Below, piece after piece: positions 43,353 to 52,180 of a DNA stretch of 64,000 nt; within the stretch, counting starts at the first letter, position 1, and each line of letters begins with the position of its first letter. The notes below the pieces were generated by a model that saw only the letters and a program-made list of their open reading frames with translations, was not told where the DNA came from and did no database searches. A program made the position numbers and the translations under genes. The DNA is from Miniphocaeibacter sp012841535 (GTDB lineage: Bacteria; Bacillota; Clostridia; Tissierellales; Peptoniphilaceae): assembly GCF_049274025.1 (NCBI RefSeq), contig NZ_JBASRV010000017.1; one strand, given 5' to 3'.

Positions 43353-44931
43353 GGGATTTTTATATTATTATAAGAGAACTTTTATTAACAGATTAAAGAA
43401 TTTTAAAAGAAAACCTTTAAAGAGCATAGGAATGATTTTCCTTGTACTGTATTTTATTATGCTACCATTCTTTTTCAAAGGAGCAATTGAAACCTTTAGT
43501 TTAAACAATGCTAAAGGCTATATTGCAATTTATACAGTAGTAGCAATATTTTTAGGGATGCCCTCAACCTTATCTTATTTAAAGAGAAAGGGCCTTATAT
43601 TTAAAGAGGCAGATATTAACTTTATTTTTTCAGGTCCAACTTCACCAAAATCCATAATAGTTTATGGAATGGCAAAAAACTTATTGGTATATGTTGTTGA
43701 ATATATTATATATTTTATTGCAGCAGTATTTATTTTTAACATTCCGCTTTTAAAAGCTCTAATAATTGCAATAACAGGATTGGTTTTTTCAAATCTTATA
43801 CAAATATCCTTAGCAGTTATAATGTATGGAAATGAAAGTTTAACAAACAAGGGAAAGAATATTATAAAGTATCTTGTATTTGGAATACTTTTGGTTATTA
43901 TGACCTTACTAGCCTATAAATTATTACAAGAGGGTTTAAGTGTAAAAAATGTTATGAATTTCCTAACAGGAGATCTTATATTAATAATTCCTATATTCGG
44001 TTGGGAAATAGGATTTCTAAAACTTGTTTTAATAGGACCTAGTACCTTTAATATTATAGCCAGTGTTTTATACTTTACTTCAGCCCTAGTACTATTTATT
44101 ATAGCTAAGAAAATGAAATCCACCGGACAATTTTATGAAGATGCCATGTCCTTTGCAGAAGAATATGAAAAAGCAATAGAGAAAAGTAAAGATGGCGGTA
44201 TTCACATAGTAGGGGGGAAAACAAAGGCTAGAAAGATAGATTTTTCTACTAAGGGAAAATTGTCAAAGGCAATTTTTTACAAACAAGTAGATGAATTTAA
44301 AAAAATCTCCCTATTAAGCAGGTATGGAAAAGCTATAATATTTTTAGCCATAAGTGTAATTTTTGGAATAATATTTAAAATGGAAGATGCGGAAATCGAT
44401 GTAAAAACTATGGCAATTGTCATTTATGGAGCATCGGCATATATGGCAATATTTTTTAGCAAGATGAATTCTTGGAGAAAAGAATTTGATAATTACTATA
44501 TATATTTAATTCCGGACACTAGAAGAAATAAGGTGTTTTACGCCACACTACTACAAAATATAAAGAATTTAATACAGGGACTAGCCCTAGTATTACCAAT
44601 TAATATAATATTTGGATTACCCTTATACCTTATTCCCTTAAATGCAATACTGTATTTTATGGTTCATGCCACAATACTATATGTAGACTTAATATTACGA
44701 GAAGTGCTTGGTGGAAAAATCGGTAAGACAATTACAGAATTTATAATGCTAGGGGTAGACATGCTGGTTCTGGTACTGGGAGGTTTCCTTTTAGGTCTTT
44801 TCATTAGTATTACTGAAAATATTTTTGTAGTATATTTAGTAGTATTAGCATTTTTATTTATTATGTCCTTTATAGGCTTAAGCTTAAGCTCAAAACTATA
44901 TGGAAATATGGAATTTGTAAATGAGGAATAG
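43345..44931 (+). CDS. ABC exporter membrane subunit (ABC_export family)
   Basis: A 528-residue protein with about 12 helices, arranged as two blocks split by a hydrophilic segment near residues 265-320. It fits the putative ABC exporter family paired with single-domain ATPases. An opening basic segment (YYKRTFINRLKNFKRKPLK) precedes the first helix. GGAG lies in the end of the ATPase gene, 6 nt before the ATG. Both genes end at a terminator. Transported substrate unknown. Confidence 0.8.
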   Translation: MNRGFLYYYKRTFINRLKNFKRKPLKSIGMIFLVLYFIMLPFFFKGAIETFSLNNAKGYIAIYTVVAIFLGMPSTLSYLKRKGLIFKEADINFIFSGPTSPKSIIVYGMAKNLLVYVVEYIIYFIAAVFIFNIPLLKALIIAITGLVFSNLIQISLAVIMYGNESLTNKGKNIIKYLVFGILLVIMTLLAYKLLQEGLSVKNVMNFLTGDLILIIPIFGWEIGFLKLVLIGPSTFNIIASVLYFTSALVLFIIAKKMKSTGQFYEDAMSFAEEYEKAIEKSKDGGIHIVGGKTKARKIDFSTKGKLSKAIFYKQVDEFKKISLLSRYGKAIIFLAISVIFGIIFKMEDAEIDVKTMAIVIYGASAYMAIFFSKMNSWRKEFDNYYIYLIPDTRRNKVFYATLLQNIKNLIQGLALVLPINIIFGLPLYLIPLNAILYFMVHATILYVDLILREVLGGKIGKTITEFIMLGVDMLVLVLGGFLLGLFISITENIFVVYLVVLAFLFIMSFIGLSLSSKLYGNMEFVNEE

Positions 44932-44959
44932 TCTATGGCTCTGCCATAGGCTTTTTTTA
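44930..44959 (+). terminator. Terminator of the ABC exporter genes
   Basis: AGTCTATGGC and GCCATAGGCT pair around TCT and are followed by seven T, starting at the last base of the stop codon. Confidence 0.88.
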
Positions 44960-45199
44960 TTGTATTTTTTGGAAGTCTATAGGAGAGAAGCAAATTATTT
45001 ATAATATTCATAATTAGGATTAGTCAAAAATTTGTTTTTGTATATATAGGTTAACAATTTGGAACAGCTTAATATTAGTTTGGAAAGAAACTTAGATTAT
45101 TACAATATTAGTTTAAAATAATATTATAGGTAAAAATAGGAATCCTATAACAAGATTTGTTAGGATATTGTAAGGTTAAATTAACTAATTTGTAAATTA

Positions 45200-45228
45200 T
45201 TGGACAATATTATTTATTATAATATATT
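45200..45228 (+). promoter_or_regulatory. Promoter of the lipoprotein gene at 45.26 kb
   Basis: TTGGAC (45200-45205), a 17-bp spacer and TATATT (45223-45228) lie 27 bp before ATG 45256. The 240 bp upstream hold an inverted repeat (CCTATAACAA / TTGTTAGG near 45145-45165) but no gene. Confidence 0.5.
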
Positions 45229-45255
45229 TATAAGATAAAATAAGGGGGAAAGAAA

Positions 45256-45849
45256 ATGAAAAAGAAATTTGCCTTGTTAACTTTTTTAGTTTTTATTACA
45301 ATGGTATTTTTCGGTTGTAGTAATAATAGTAATAAAGAGACAGAAAATAATTCCGATATTAGTAACGAAGAAAAAATTAAGCAATTGGAAAGTTTAAATA
45401 AAGACTATGAAGAAAATTTTAAAAGCCTTGAAAAGTTTATTGAAAAAACCTTAAGCTATTTAACAGAGGAAGAAATTAAAGAGCTAGCTAAGAATGAAGT
45501 TAAGTATAATATACTTATTGATGATAAGGAAATTAAAGATAATTTTATTATAGTAGGTAAAAAAGATTTTAAGCTTGTATTTAATGAAAAGATATTAGGC
45601 GGAGCTATTATAAATACAAAAATTAATAATTTAGGTCTACTTGAAGGTAATAGATATGAAGAACATATGAAAATAGTTGGTACAGATAAATATGAAACCA
45701 ATTATGGTTCAGGAACTATTGTTAATGCTGTAGAATATGATTTTAAAGATATTGCATCGGATACGGAATTTCACTTGGAATTAAGTAAGGAATTACAAGA
45801 AAGACTTGGACTTGAAAATAATATTATTAGGGTTAGTGTAAAATATTAA
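45256..45849 (+). CDS. Lipoprotein of unknown function
   Basis: A 197-residue secreted protein. The signal peptide MKKKFALLTFLVFITMVFFG ends at Cys21, the lipidation site, followed by an Asn/Ser-rich linker and a glutamate/lysine-rich helical segment (about 35-70). The rest appears to be a beta-rich domain. I do not recognise a family. AAGGGGG precedes the ATG. Transcribed alone between two terminators. Confidence 0.78.
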   Translation: MKKKFALLTFLVFITMVFFGCSNNSNKETENNSDISNEEKIKQLESLNKDYEENFKSLEKFIEKTLSYLTEEEIKELAKNEVKYNILIDDKEIKDNFIIVGKKDFKLVFNEKILGGAIINTKINNLGLLEGNRYEEHMKIVGTDKYETNYGSGTIVNAVEYDFKDIASDTEFHLELSKELQERLGLENNIIRVSVKY

Positions 45850-45882
45850 AAGTAGCTATTTTATTTAAGTAGCTACTTTTAA
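45848..45882. terminator. Terminator after the lipoprotein gene
   Basis: AAAAGTAGCTA and TAGCTACTTTT pair perfectly around an 11-nt loop, just past the stop codon; the T-rich flank also suits mntP on the other strand. Confidence 0.82.
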
Positions 45883-45940
45883 TATATTTATTAATTTTTA
45901 AAATAATATTTTTTACCTATAAGGCAATTAAAGATTTCTG

Positions 45941-46516
45941 TTAGGCAATAAACACTGTATGGTCAAGGAGAATTTTAACTCCTATTAAAATAAGGATTAT
46001 TCCACCGGCCATTTCAGCATATTTTTGAAATATAGAGCCAAACTTAAAACCTATAATAACAGCCAGAAAAGAAAATAGAAATGTTGTTATGCCAATGGTA
46101 ATAGTTGGTATAAAAATAGCTATTCCGGCAAAGGCTAGGGATATTCCAACAGCTAAAGCATCTATACTTGTAGCTATGGAAAGCATAAGCATTTCCCTTA
46201 AATCTATTTTTACATCATGTTTTTGACAACCACAATTTTCTTCTGTTTGAAAGGATTCATATAGCATTTTACCACCAAGTATTGCCAGTAAAATAAATGC
46301 AACCCAATGATCTATACTTTCTAGAATATGGCTAAATTGACTTGCTAAAGCCCATCCTAGAAATGTCATAATTGCCTGAAAACCACCGAAAAATAAAGCG
46401 ATTATTAAGGCAAATTTAGTTGAAAATTTTTTTAAACTTAAACCCTTGCAGACGCCTACAGCAAATGCATCTGCAGATACTCCTACTCCTAATAAAAGTA
46501 TGGCACCAAAACTCAT
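45941..46516 (-). CDS. mntP: Manganese efflux pump MntP
   Basis: A 191-residue membrane protein with six helices in two repeats. GVGVSADAFAVGVCKGL (first repeat) and SIATSIDALAVGISLAFAG (second) carry the conserved aspartates of the MntP/YebN family. The cytoplasmic loop has a metal-binding-like ENCGCQKHD stretch. ATG 46516 follows AAGGAG by 7 nt; an in-frame ATG at 46564 overlaps the promoter. No yybP-ykoY manganese riboswitch is visible upstream. Confidence 0.93.
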   Translation of the reverse strand: MSFGAILLLGVGVSADAFAVGVCKGLSLKKFSTKFALIIALFFGGFQAIMTFLGWALASQFSHILESIDHWVAFILLAILGGKMLYESFQTEENCGCQKHDVKIDLREMLMLSIATSIDALAVGISLAFAGIAIFIPTITIGITTFLFSFLAVIIGFKFGSIFQKYAEMAGGIILILIGVKILLDHTVFIA

Positions 46517-46554
46517 AATATCTCTCCTTATAATATAAAAAGAATAGTGTGTTG

Positions 46555-46583
46555 ATATTATCACGAAGAACAGTCATAGTCAA
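46555..46583 (-). promoter_or_regulatory. Promoter of mntP
   Basis: On the minus strand TTGACT (plus coordinates 46578-46583), a 17-bp spacer and TAATAT (46555-46560) form a good sigma-A-type promoter with a leader of about 30 nt. That is too short for a riboswitch. Confidence 0.7.
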
Positions 46584-46797
46584 TATTTATATTTAATATT
46601 AACAATAATCTTTGTTTATAAATTATTATTAATAGGCTATAATTAAGAAGTTGTAATAAGCCTAACTATTAGTTTTGCTTAAGCTAAGAAAAATTTAAAA
46701 ATTTTTAAATTAAATTCAAAGTAAATAAGGAAATATATGACTAGTAGGCGTTGAAATTTAATGAAAGATTTAAATGTTGGGAGGTATATGAAAAAAT

Positions 46798-48528
46798 ATG
46801 AAAAAAATTTTAATTATCTTGGTATTAATAACCACTTTGGTAATTAAAGTACCTGGCTCTTTTGCCAGTGAAGAATTTACTGAAATTACAAGGATTAGTG
46901 GTAGTAATAGATATTTAACATCTGTAGAATTTTCTAAAAATAATTTTTCTAGTTCAGAATTTGCTGTTATTACAAGTGGCCAGGATTTTCCAGATGCTAT
47001 TTCAAGTGGAGCATTGGCACAAATACTAAAGGCACCAATCCTACTAGTAGAAAGTAATAGTATGGCTAATGAAGTAAGAAATGAAATAGAAAGATTAGGA
47101 GTCAGTAAGCTATATGTAGTTGGTGGAGAAAGTAAAGTTAGAGAGAATTTAATTAAAACTTTAAATATTGACTATGAAAGACTAGCTGGAAAAGACCGTT
47201 ATGAAACAAGTGAGAAAGTTTTAGAGAAATTTGAAGAAATAAATGGACTAGTTGAGGAAAATATAATAGTGGCAGGAGGAAATGATTATCCAGATGCCCT
47301 ATCTGCTAGTTATTTAGCTAAGGAGTTAAATAAACCAATACTTTTAATAAATGGTGAAAGCAAGTATTTAGACAGGGCTAATTATGCTGTTGGCTCTTTA
47401 AAATCTTTAAATTTAAAGGAATTTAAAGGGGAGTTAATTTACGGTTCTGACAGATATGATACTTCTCTAGCTGTTATAAAATACTTAGGAAAAGAAAATA
47501 GTGAAATAGTAGTTAGTAGTGGAATAGATTATGCAGATGCTTTAGTAGCTTCTTCTCTAGGCAAACCAATATTATTATCAGGATATAAGGGATTTTCTCG
47601 AGCAATAATAAAATATATAGGAGAATTATCTCCTGCGAATGTAGTATTTACAGGTGGAGAAAAGTTATTACCTAAATACCTAGAAGATCAAATTATTGGT
47701 AGCATAGATTATAATTTTGAAAATGCAACTTTACCAGAGCCAATGGAATCAAATACAAGTGGTAAGGTTATGATATTTACCTATCATGATGTAGGGGAAG
47801 AAGAACATAGGTATCAAAGAACTCCAGAAGGTTTAAAATATGATATTTTAAATTTATATAAAAAGGGTTATTTACCTGTTTCATTAAAGGATTATATGAA
47901 TGGTGAAATAAATATACCTAGTGGATATACTCCCTATGTTATGACCTTTGATGATGGAAATAGAAATAAATTCAATATATTGGAAAATGGTGAAATTGAT
48001 CCTGATTCATCCTATGCAATTTTAAAAGAATTAGATAGAAAATTAGAATATTATAATCCTTATGCTACATTTTTCATTAGTGGGAAAATACCTTTTGAGC
48101 AAAAGGAATATATAGAATATAAGTTTAAGCTAATGATAGAAAGTGGAATGGATATAGGAAACCATACAATAAACCATATAGATTTAAAGGAAAATCCAAC
48201 TAAAATAGAGGAAGAAATAGCAACTCAAAAGGCTAATCTAGAAAAATACCTTCCAAATGGTTATGAAGTAAACACATTAGCAATACCTTTTAGCAGTGTC
48301 TTTAATGGTAGCGGATATAATAGATTAATTAGTGGAATATTTAATGGAGTTAAATACAATAATATTGCAATAGGTATTGGAGGCTGGGCTCCAGATGATT
48401 ATCCGAATAAGTCAAACTATAATTTAGTTTCAAGAATTCCAGGTACTAGAATAGATGTTGATGGTTATGGAATGTATGATTTTATAGATTATTTTGATAA
48501 AAACCCTAGTGAAAGGTATGTGAAATAA
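46798..48528 (+). CDS. CWB2 cell-wall-binding protein with polysaccharide deacetylase domain
   Basis: A 576-residue exported protein. A signal peptide (about 1-23, ending SFASEE) is followed by three CWB2 repeats (about 28-118, 122-205 and 212-305). Typical repeat motifs are RISGSNRYLTS, RLAGKDRYETS and YGSDRYDTS, with PDALSA / ADALVAS and VVGGESKV. A carbohydrate esterase family 4 domain follows from about 320 to 545: YHD near the start, MTFDDGN (Asp385, Asp386) and GNHTINH (His456, His460). The protein probably binds the wall non-covalently and deacetylates a surface glycan. The start is unusual: GGGAGG at 46779-46784 is 13 nt before this ATG but only 3 nt before an out-of-frame ATG at 46788. 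Confidence 0.88.
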   Translation: MKKILIILVLITTLVIKVPGSFASEEFTEITRISGSNRYLTSVEFSKNNFSSSEFAVITSGQDFPDAISSGALAQILKAPILLVESNSMANEVRNEIERLGVSKLYVVGGESKVRENLIKTLNIDYERLAGKDRYETSEKVLEKFEEINGLVEENIIVAGGNDYPDALSASYLAKELNKPILLINGESKYLDRANYAVGSLKSLNLKEFKGELIYGSDRYDTSLAVIKYLGKENSEIVVSSGIDYADALVASSLGKPILLSGYKGFSRAIIKYIGELSPANVVFTGGEKLLPKYLEDQIIGSIDYNFENATLPEPMESNTSGKVMIFTYHDVGEEEHRYQRTPEGLKYDILNLYKKGYLPVSLKDYMNGEINIPSGYTPYVMTFDDGNRNKFNILENGEIDPDSSYAILKELDRKLEYYNPYATFFISGKIPFEQKEYIEYKFKLMIESGMDIGNHTINHIDLKENPTKIEEEIATQKANLEKYLPNGYEVNTLAIPFSSVFNGSGYNRLISGIFNGVKYNNIAIGIGGWAPDDYPNKSNYNLVSRIPGTRIDVDGYGMYDFIDYFDKNPSERYVK

Positions 48529-48606
48529 AGTTACAATTTTTCTAAGAATAGTATTTTAAAGCCTATATTATATATTGTATAGTATAATATAGGTGAGGTG
48601 AAAAGA

Positions 48607-49179
48607 TTGAAAAAGAATAAGAAAATTAAAATATTAATAGTTGTAACAATTTTAGCCATGACCTTAGTAGCTTGTAAAGGTAAAGGAACTACAGAAATAA
48701 AAGCAACAGTTGAAAAGGAAGTAGAAACAGAAGCTGTTGAAACTAAACCCTTAGAAATTAATCCTACAGAAACTAATGTAAATTCAACAGTAAAAATGAC
48801 CAATGATGATATTGATGATTTACTAGATTTATTAGAGGACACTGGTGATGTAGACGATGATAAAGTAAACGATGAATTAGAACTAGTTGATTTAGCAGAA
48901 GATTGGATTTCAGAACTAGCAGAAATGAATATTAATATAGATGAAATAAAACAATATACAAAAGATTGGTTAACAAGGGAAGAAGAAAAGGAAGTACTTA
49001 GATTTAAAGAAGTATTTCCAAAATTAAATGATTACGCTTTAGGATTAATCAATGGGGATGCTGCTATTTTAGAATTATATAGCAGAACAGATGATGATGG
49101 CGATGAAAAATTAGATGATGAAATAGTAACACAAGAGCAGTGGACAGAAGTATATAATGGAATAATGTCACTTATTTAG
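48607..49179 (+). CDS. Acidic lipoprotein of unknown function
   Basis: A 190-residue lipoprotein. Signal peptide with lipobox LVAC (Cys23), then a Thr/Glu/Lys-rich linker and a strongly acidic domain (runs such as NDDIDDLLDLLEDTGDVDDD). Two Asp-rich stretches (GDVDDDKVNDELELVDLAED and DDDGDEKLDDE) resemble dockerin or EF-hand calcium loops but are imperfect. The start is TTG 48607, correctly spaced from AGGTGAGGTG; GTG 48598 lies inside that site. No family recognised. Confidence 0.72.
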   Translation: MKKNKKIKILIVVTILAMTLVACKGKGTTEIKATVEKEVETEAVETKPLEINPTETNVNSTVKMTNDDIDDLLDLLEDTGDVDDDKVNDELELVDLAEDWISELAEMNINIDEIKQYTKDWLTREEEKEVLRFKEVFPKLNDYALGLINGDAAILELYSRTDDDGDEKLDDEIVTQEQWTEVYNGIMSLI

Positions 49180-49184
49180 TAGAG

Positions 49185-49215
49185 AAAAGCATTTGATTTA
49201 ATCAAATGCTTTTTA
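49185..49215 (+). terminator. Terminator after the acidic lipoprotein gene
   Basis: AAAAGCATTTGAT and ATCAAATGCTTTT pair perfectly around TTA, with T-rich DNA after it. Confidence 0.87.
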
Positions 49216-49278
49216 ATTTATAGTTTTTTATTATATAATATAATACATAAAAAAATTTATTAATATGGAGAAGATATT

Positions 49279-50121
49279 ATGATAGGAATAATTGATGTTG
49301 GTGGAGGAATGAAGGCTATTTACAGTGCCGGGGTCTTAGATTATTGCCTAGATAAAAAAATATATTTTGATTATGCTTTAGGAGTATCAGCTGGAAGTGG
49401 TAATTTAACAACCTATACAGCAAGACAAAGAGGTAGAAATTATACATTTTACATTGATTATGTTTTTAGAAAAGAATATATGAGTATTAGAAATTTCATA
49501 AAAAAAGGAGAGTATTGCGATTTAGATTATCCCTATTCCGTTTTATCCAATGAAGATGGTGAAAATCCTTTAGATTATGACACTTTTATAAAATCTAAAA
49601 CAAATTTAAATGTAGTTGCTACAGATGCAGAAACAGGAAAAGCAGTGTATTTTAATAAAAAGGAAATGAAAAGAAATGATTATTGGCTCTGTAAAGCCTC
49701 TAGTACAATTCCAATAGTAAGTAAGCCCTTTGTAAGGGATGGGAAAAGATATTATGATGGTGGTATAGCCGACCCTATTCCAATAAAAAAGGCCTTAGAA
49801 GATGGATGTGAAAAAATTATAATAGTATTATCGAGACCAAAAAACTTTAAAAAGTCACTAAGAAAATCCGATAAAATGTCGAAAATAATATTAAAGAAAT
49901 ATCCTGAAACAGTAGAGGCAATTTATAATAGGGCCAATAAATATAATAGGGTTTTAAATAAGGTATTGACCGATGAAAAATTAAGAAATAAGGTTTTAAT
50001 TCTTGCACCAACAGATAATTTTGGTGTAGATACCTTATCTAAGAAGAAAGATGAATTAAATAGACTTTATTATATGGGTTATGATGCTGGAGAGGAAATA
50101 GAGGAATTTCTAAGTATTTAA
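49279..50121 (+). CDS. Patatin-like phospholipase (YjjU/RssA type)
   Basis: A 280-residue patatin-fold serine hydrolase with a Ser-Asp dyad. The nucleophile is Ser37 in LGVSAGSGN (GxSxG), the oxyanion region is GIIDVGGGMKAIYSAG, and the aspartate is Asp160 in YYDGGIADP. Length and the absence of extra domains match the YjjU-like cytoplasmic group. It probably cleaves phospholipid or acyl esters. GGAG precedes the ATG. Transcribed alone. Confidence 0.92.
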   Translation: MIGIIDVGGGMKAIYSAGVLDYCLDKKIYFDYALGVSAGSGNLTTYTARQRGRNYTFYIDYVFRKEYMSIRNFIKKGEYCDLDYPYSVLSNEDGENPLDYDTFIKSKTNLNVVATDAETGKAVYFNKKEMKRNDYWLCKASSTIPIVSKPFVRDGKRYYDGGIADPIPIKKALEDGCEKIIIVLSRPKNFKKSLRKSDKMSKIILKKYPETVEAIYNRANKYNRVLNKVLTDEKLRNKVLILAPTDNFGVDTLSKKKDELNRLYYMGYDAGEEIEEFLSI

Positions 50122-50186
50122 AGTTAAGGCAGTTATATTTAAATAGATTTTTCAATAAATTCTAGACATATAGGCATCTTAAAATC

Positions 50187-50231
50187 ACCTTGAAGAATTA
50201 GTAGAAAACCAATTTTTCAAGGTAATTTTTT
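50187..50231. terminator. Bidirectional terminator
   Basis: ACCTTGAAGAATT and AATTTTTCAAGGT pair with one G-U around an 11-nt loop, followed by a T-run, between converging genes. Confidence 0.75.
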
Positions 50232-50250
50232 TATAAAATTTTTGAATTTT

Positions 50251-50760
50251 CTATTCGAAAAATTCATTGGCAAATTCAATATTACCTCTTAATACAGCCA
50301 TGCTGTTATTTAAATCTATAGCCATAAAAATATCGTCAGGTATATGGAAAGGTGGGTTTGCTCCAAAATAAGAAGCTGGCAGGTAGCCGAATTTTGGAAA
50401 ATAACTTTCATATCCTACTACAACTATGAAGTTATAGCCTAACTTTTTTGCTATTTCATGGCCTTTTTCAATTAAAGCTTTTCCGATTCCCTGTTTTTGA
50501 AAATCAGGATGGACAGCCATAGGTGCTAAATTTAGAATTTCTTCATCACCGATTTTTGCTTTAGTAAAAAGTATATAACCAACAATTTTATTATTAACTT
50601 CTGCTACTAAGGATAACTCAGGTATAAAAGATTTACCCTGTCTTAGGGAATCTACTAGAGTATGTTCATTACCCTGGCTATAAGAAGCGTTTTTAAATGT
50701 AAATTTTATTAAATTATGAATATTTTTATAATCATTAGTGTTTTCTTGTCGAATAATCAA
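50251..50760 (-). CDS. GNAT N-acetyltransferase
   Basis: A 169-residue GNAT protein of the YhbS-like kind. Motif A is APMAVHPDFQKQGIGKALIE, with the acetyl-CoA loop QKQGIGKA, and GYESYFPKFGYLPA is motif B. Substrate unknown. The start is TTG 50760, preceded by AAAAGGGG with an 8-nt gap; in-frame upstream codons lie in or before that site. It is divergent from pyrC. Confidence 0.88.
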   Translation of the reverse strand: MIIRQENTNDYKNIHNLIKFTFKNASYSQGNEHTLVDSLRQGKSFIPELSLVAEVNNKIVGYILFTKAKIGDEEILNLAPMAVHPDFQKQGIGKALIEKGHEIAKKLGYNFIVVVGYESYFPKFGYLPASYFGANPPFHIPDDIFMAIDLNNSMAVLRGNIEFANEFFE

Positions 50761-50888
50761 TTCTATTACCCCTTTTAAAATATTTAGAATTGCAGGAATT
50801 ATAACCATTATAACATTAAAACAGAAAAAATTTTATATTAATAATAAGGGTATAATAGTATAAGAGATAAAAGAAGAGAGAGGATAGT

Positions 50889-52160
50889 ATGATTTTAATA
50901 AAAAATGGTAAATTAATAGACCCAAGGTCAAAGCTTGAAGAAATAACAGATATTGTAATTGACAAAGATATAATTAAATATATTGGGAAGGCCAACAATG
51001 AAAAAGAGTATGAATATGTAATAGATGCAGCTGGAAAAGTAGTTGCTCCAGGGCTTATTGATGTACATGTTCATTTTCGTGATCCAGGTTTAACCTATAA
51101 GGAAGATCTTTTTACAGGTTCTGCTGCAGCTGCAAAAGGTGGATTTACTACTGTTGTTTGCATGGCAAATACAAATCCTGTAATAGATAATGAAGAAATA
51201 TTAAGGGGATTTTTAGAAAAAGCAAAAAAATGTCCAATAAATGTTAAAACCGTAGCAACTATTAGTAAGGGCTTAAAAGGGAAAGAACTTGTAGATATGG
51301 AAAAACTTTTAGAATTGGGAGTAGTTGGTTTTAGTGATGATGGAATCCCAATTATGAACGCCGGTTTTTTACATAAGGCAATGGTAAAGGCAAGGGAGTT
51401 AGATACACCTTTAAGCTTACATGAAGAAGATCCTAGTTTAATAGGCTATCCCGGAGTAAATGAAGGGGAAGTTTCATCTCAACTAGGAATTAAAGGTGCT
51501 CCAAGGGTTTCAGAAAGCTCAATGGTAGCAAGAGATAGTATGTTAGCACTAGATACAGGAGCAAAAGTTCATATGCAACATTTAAGCTCAAAAGAGGCTG
51601 TGGAAGTAGTAAGATTTGCTAAAAAGATAGGTGCTAATGTAACAGCAGAGGTAACACCACAACATTTTTCCTTAACAGATAAAGAAATAATTAAAAAGGG
51701 AACCCTTGCAAAATTAAATCCGCCTTTAAGAACAGAAGCCGATATAAAAGCAATAATTAAAGGCCTTCAAGATAAAACAATAGACATGATAGTTACAGAC
51801 CATGCACCTCATAGTCAGGAGGAAAAAGCCAAGGAAATTACAAAGGCTCCAAGTGGACTTACAGGACTGGAAACCTCCCTAGCTGTAGGAATAACATACC
51901 TAGTAAATAAAGGTCATTTGACTTTAATGGACTTAATTGAAAAAATGACAATAAACCCTGCAAAATTATATAAATTAGATATAGGGTATTTAGAAGAAGG
52001 CTCTAAGGCTGACCTTGTAATTTTTGATGACAAGGAAGAATGGATAGTTGAAGAATTTGTATCTAAGTCAAATAATTCCCCATATATTGGTAATAGGTTA
52101 ACTGGAAAAATAAAATACACAGTTTGCAATGGTAAAATAGTATATAAAGATGAAAAATAA
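50889..52160 (+). CDS. pyrC: Dihydroorotase
   Basis: A 423-residue type I dihydroorotase that closes carbamoyl-aspartate to dihydroorotate in pyrimidine synthesis. The zinc motif is DVHVHFRDPG (His60, His62), with the MANTNPV stretch and TDHAPHS (catalytic Asp) present. It carries the N- and C-terminal beta domains of cyclic amidohydrolases. AGAGG precedes ATG 50889. The gene stands alone, with no other pyr gene or PyrR attenuator in the window. Confidence 0.93.
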   Translation: MILIKNGKLIDPRSKLEEITDIVIDKDIIKYIGKANNEKEYEYVIDAAGKVVAPGLIDVHVHFRDPGLTYKEDLFTGSAAAAKGGFTTVVCMANTNPVIDNEEILRGFLEKAKKCPINVKTVATISKGLKGKELVDMEKLLELGVVGFSDDGIPIMNAGFLHKAMVKARELDTPLSLHEEDPSLIGYPGVNEGEVSSQLGIKGAPRVSESSMVARDSMLALDTGAKVHMQHLSSKEAVEVVRFAKKIGANVTAEVTPQHFSLTDKEIIKKGTLAKLNPPLRTEADIKAIIKGLQDKTIDMIVTDHAPHSQEEKAKEITKAPSGLTGLETSLAVGITYLVNKGHLTLMDLIEKMTINPAKLYKLDIGYLEEGSKADLVIFDDKEEWIVEEFVSKSNNSPYIGNRLTGKIKYTVCNGKIVYKDEK

Positions 52161-52180
52161 GGCAGAGGCCTTATTTTTTT
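52154..52180. terminator. Bidirectional terminator between pyrC and birA
   Basis: An AATAAGGC / GCCTTATT stem with an A-run on the left and seven T on the right spans the pyrC stop and enters the 3' end of birA. Confidence 0.85.

Noticed and set aside
46517..46660. Possible yybP-ykoY manganese riboswitch before mntP
   Set aside because: The promoter leaves only about 30 nt of leader, and the conserved riboswitch sequences are absent.
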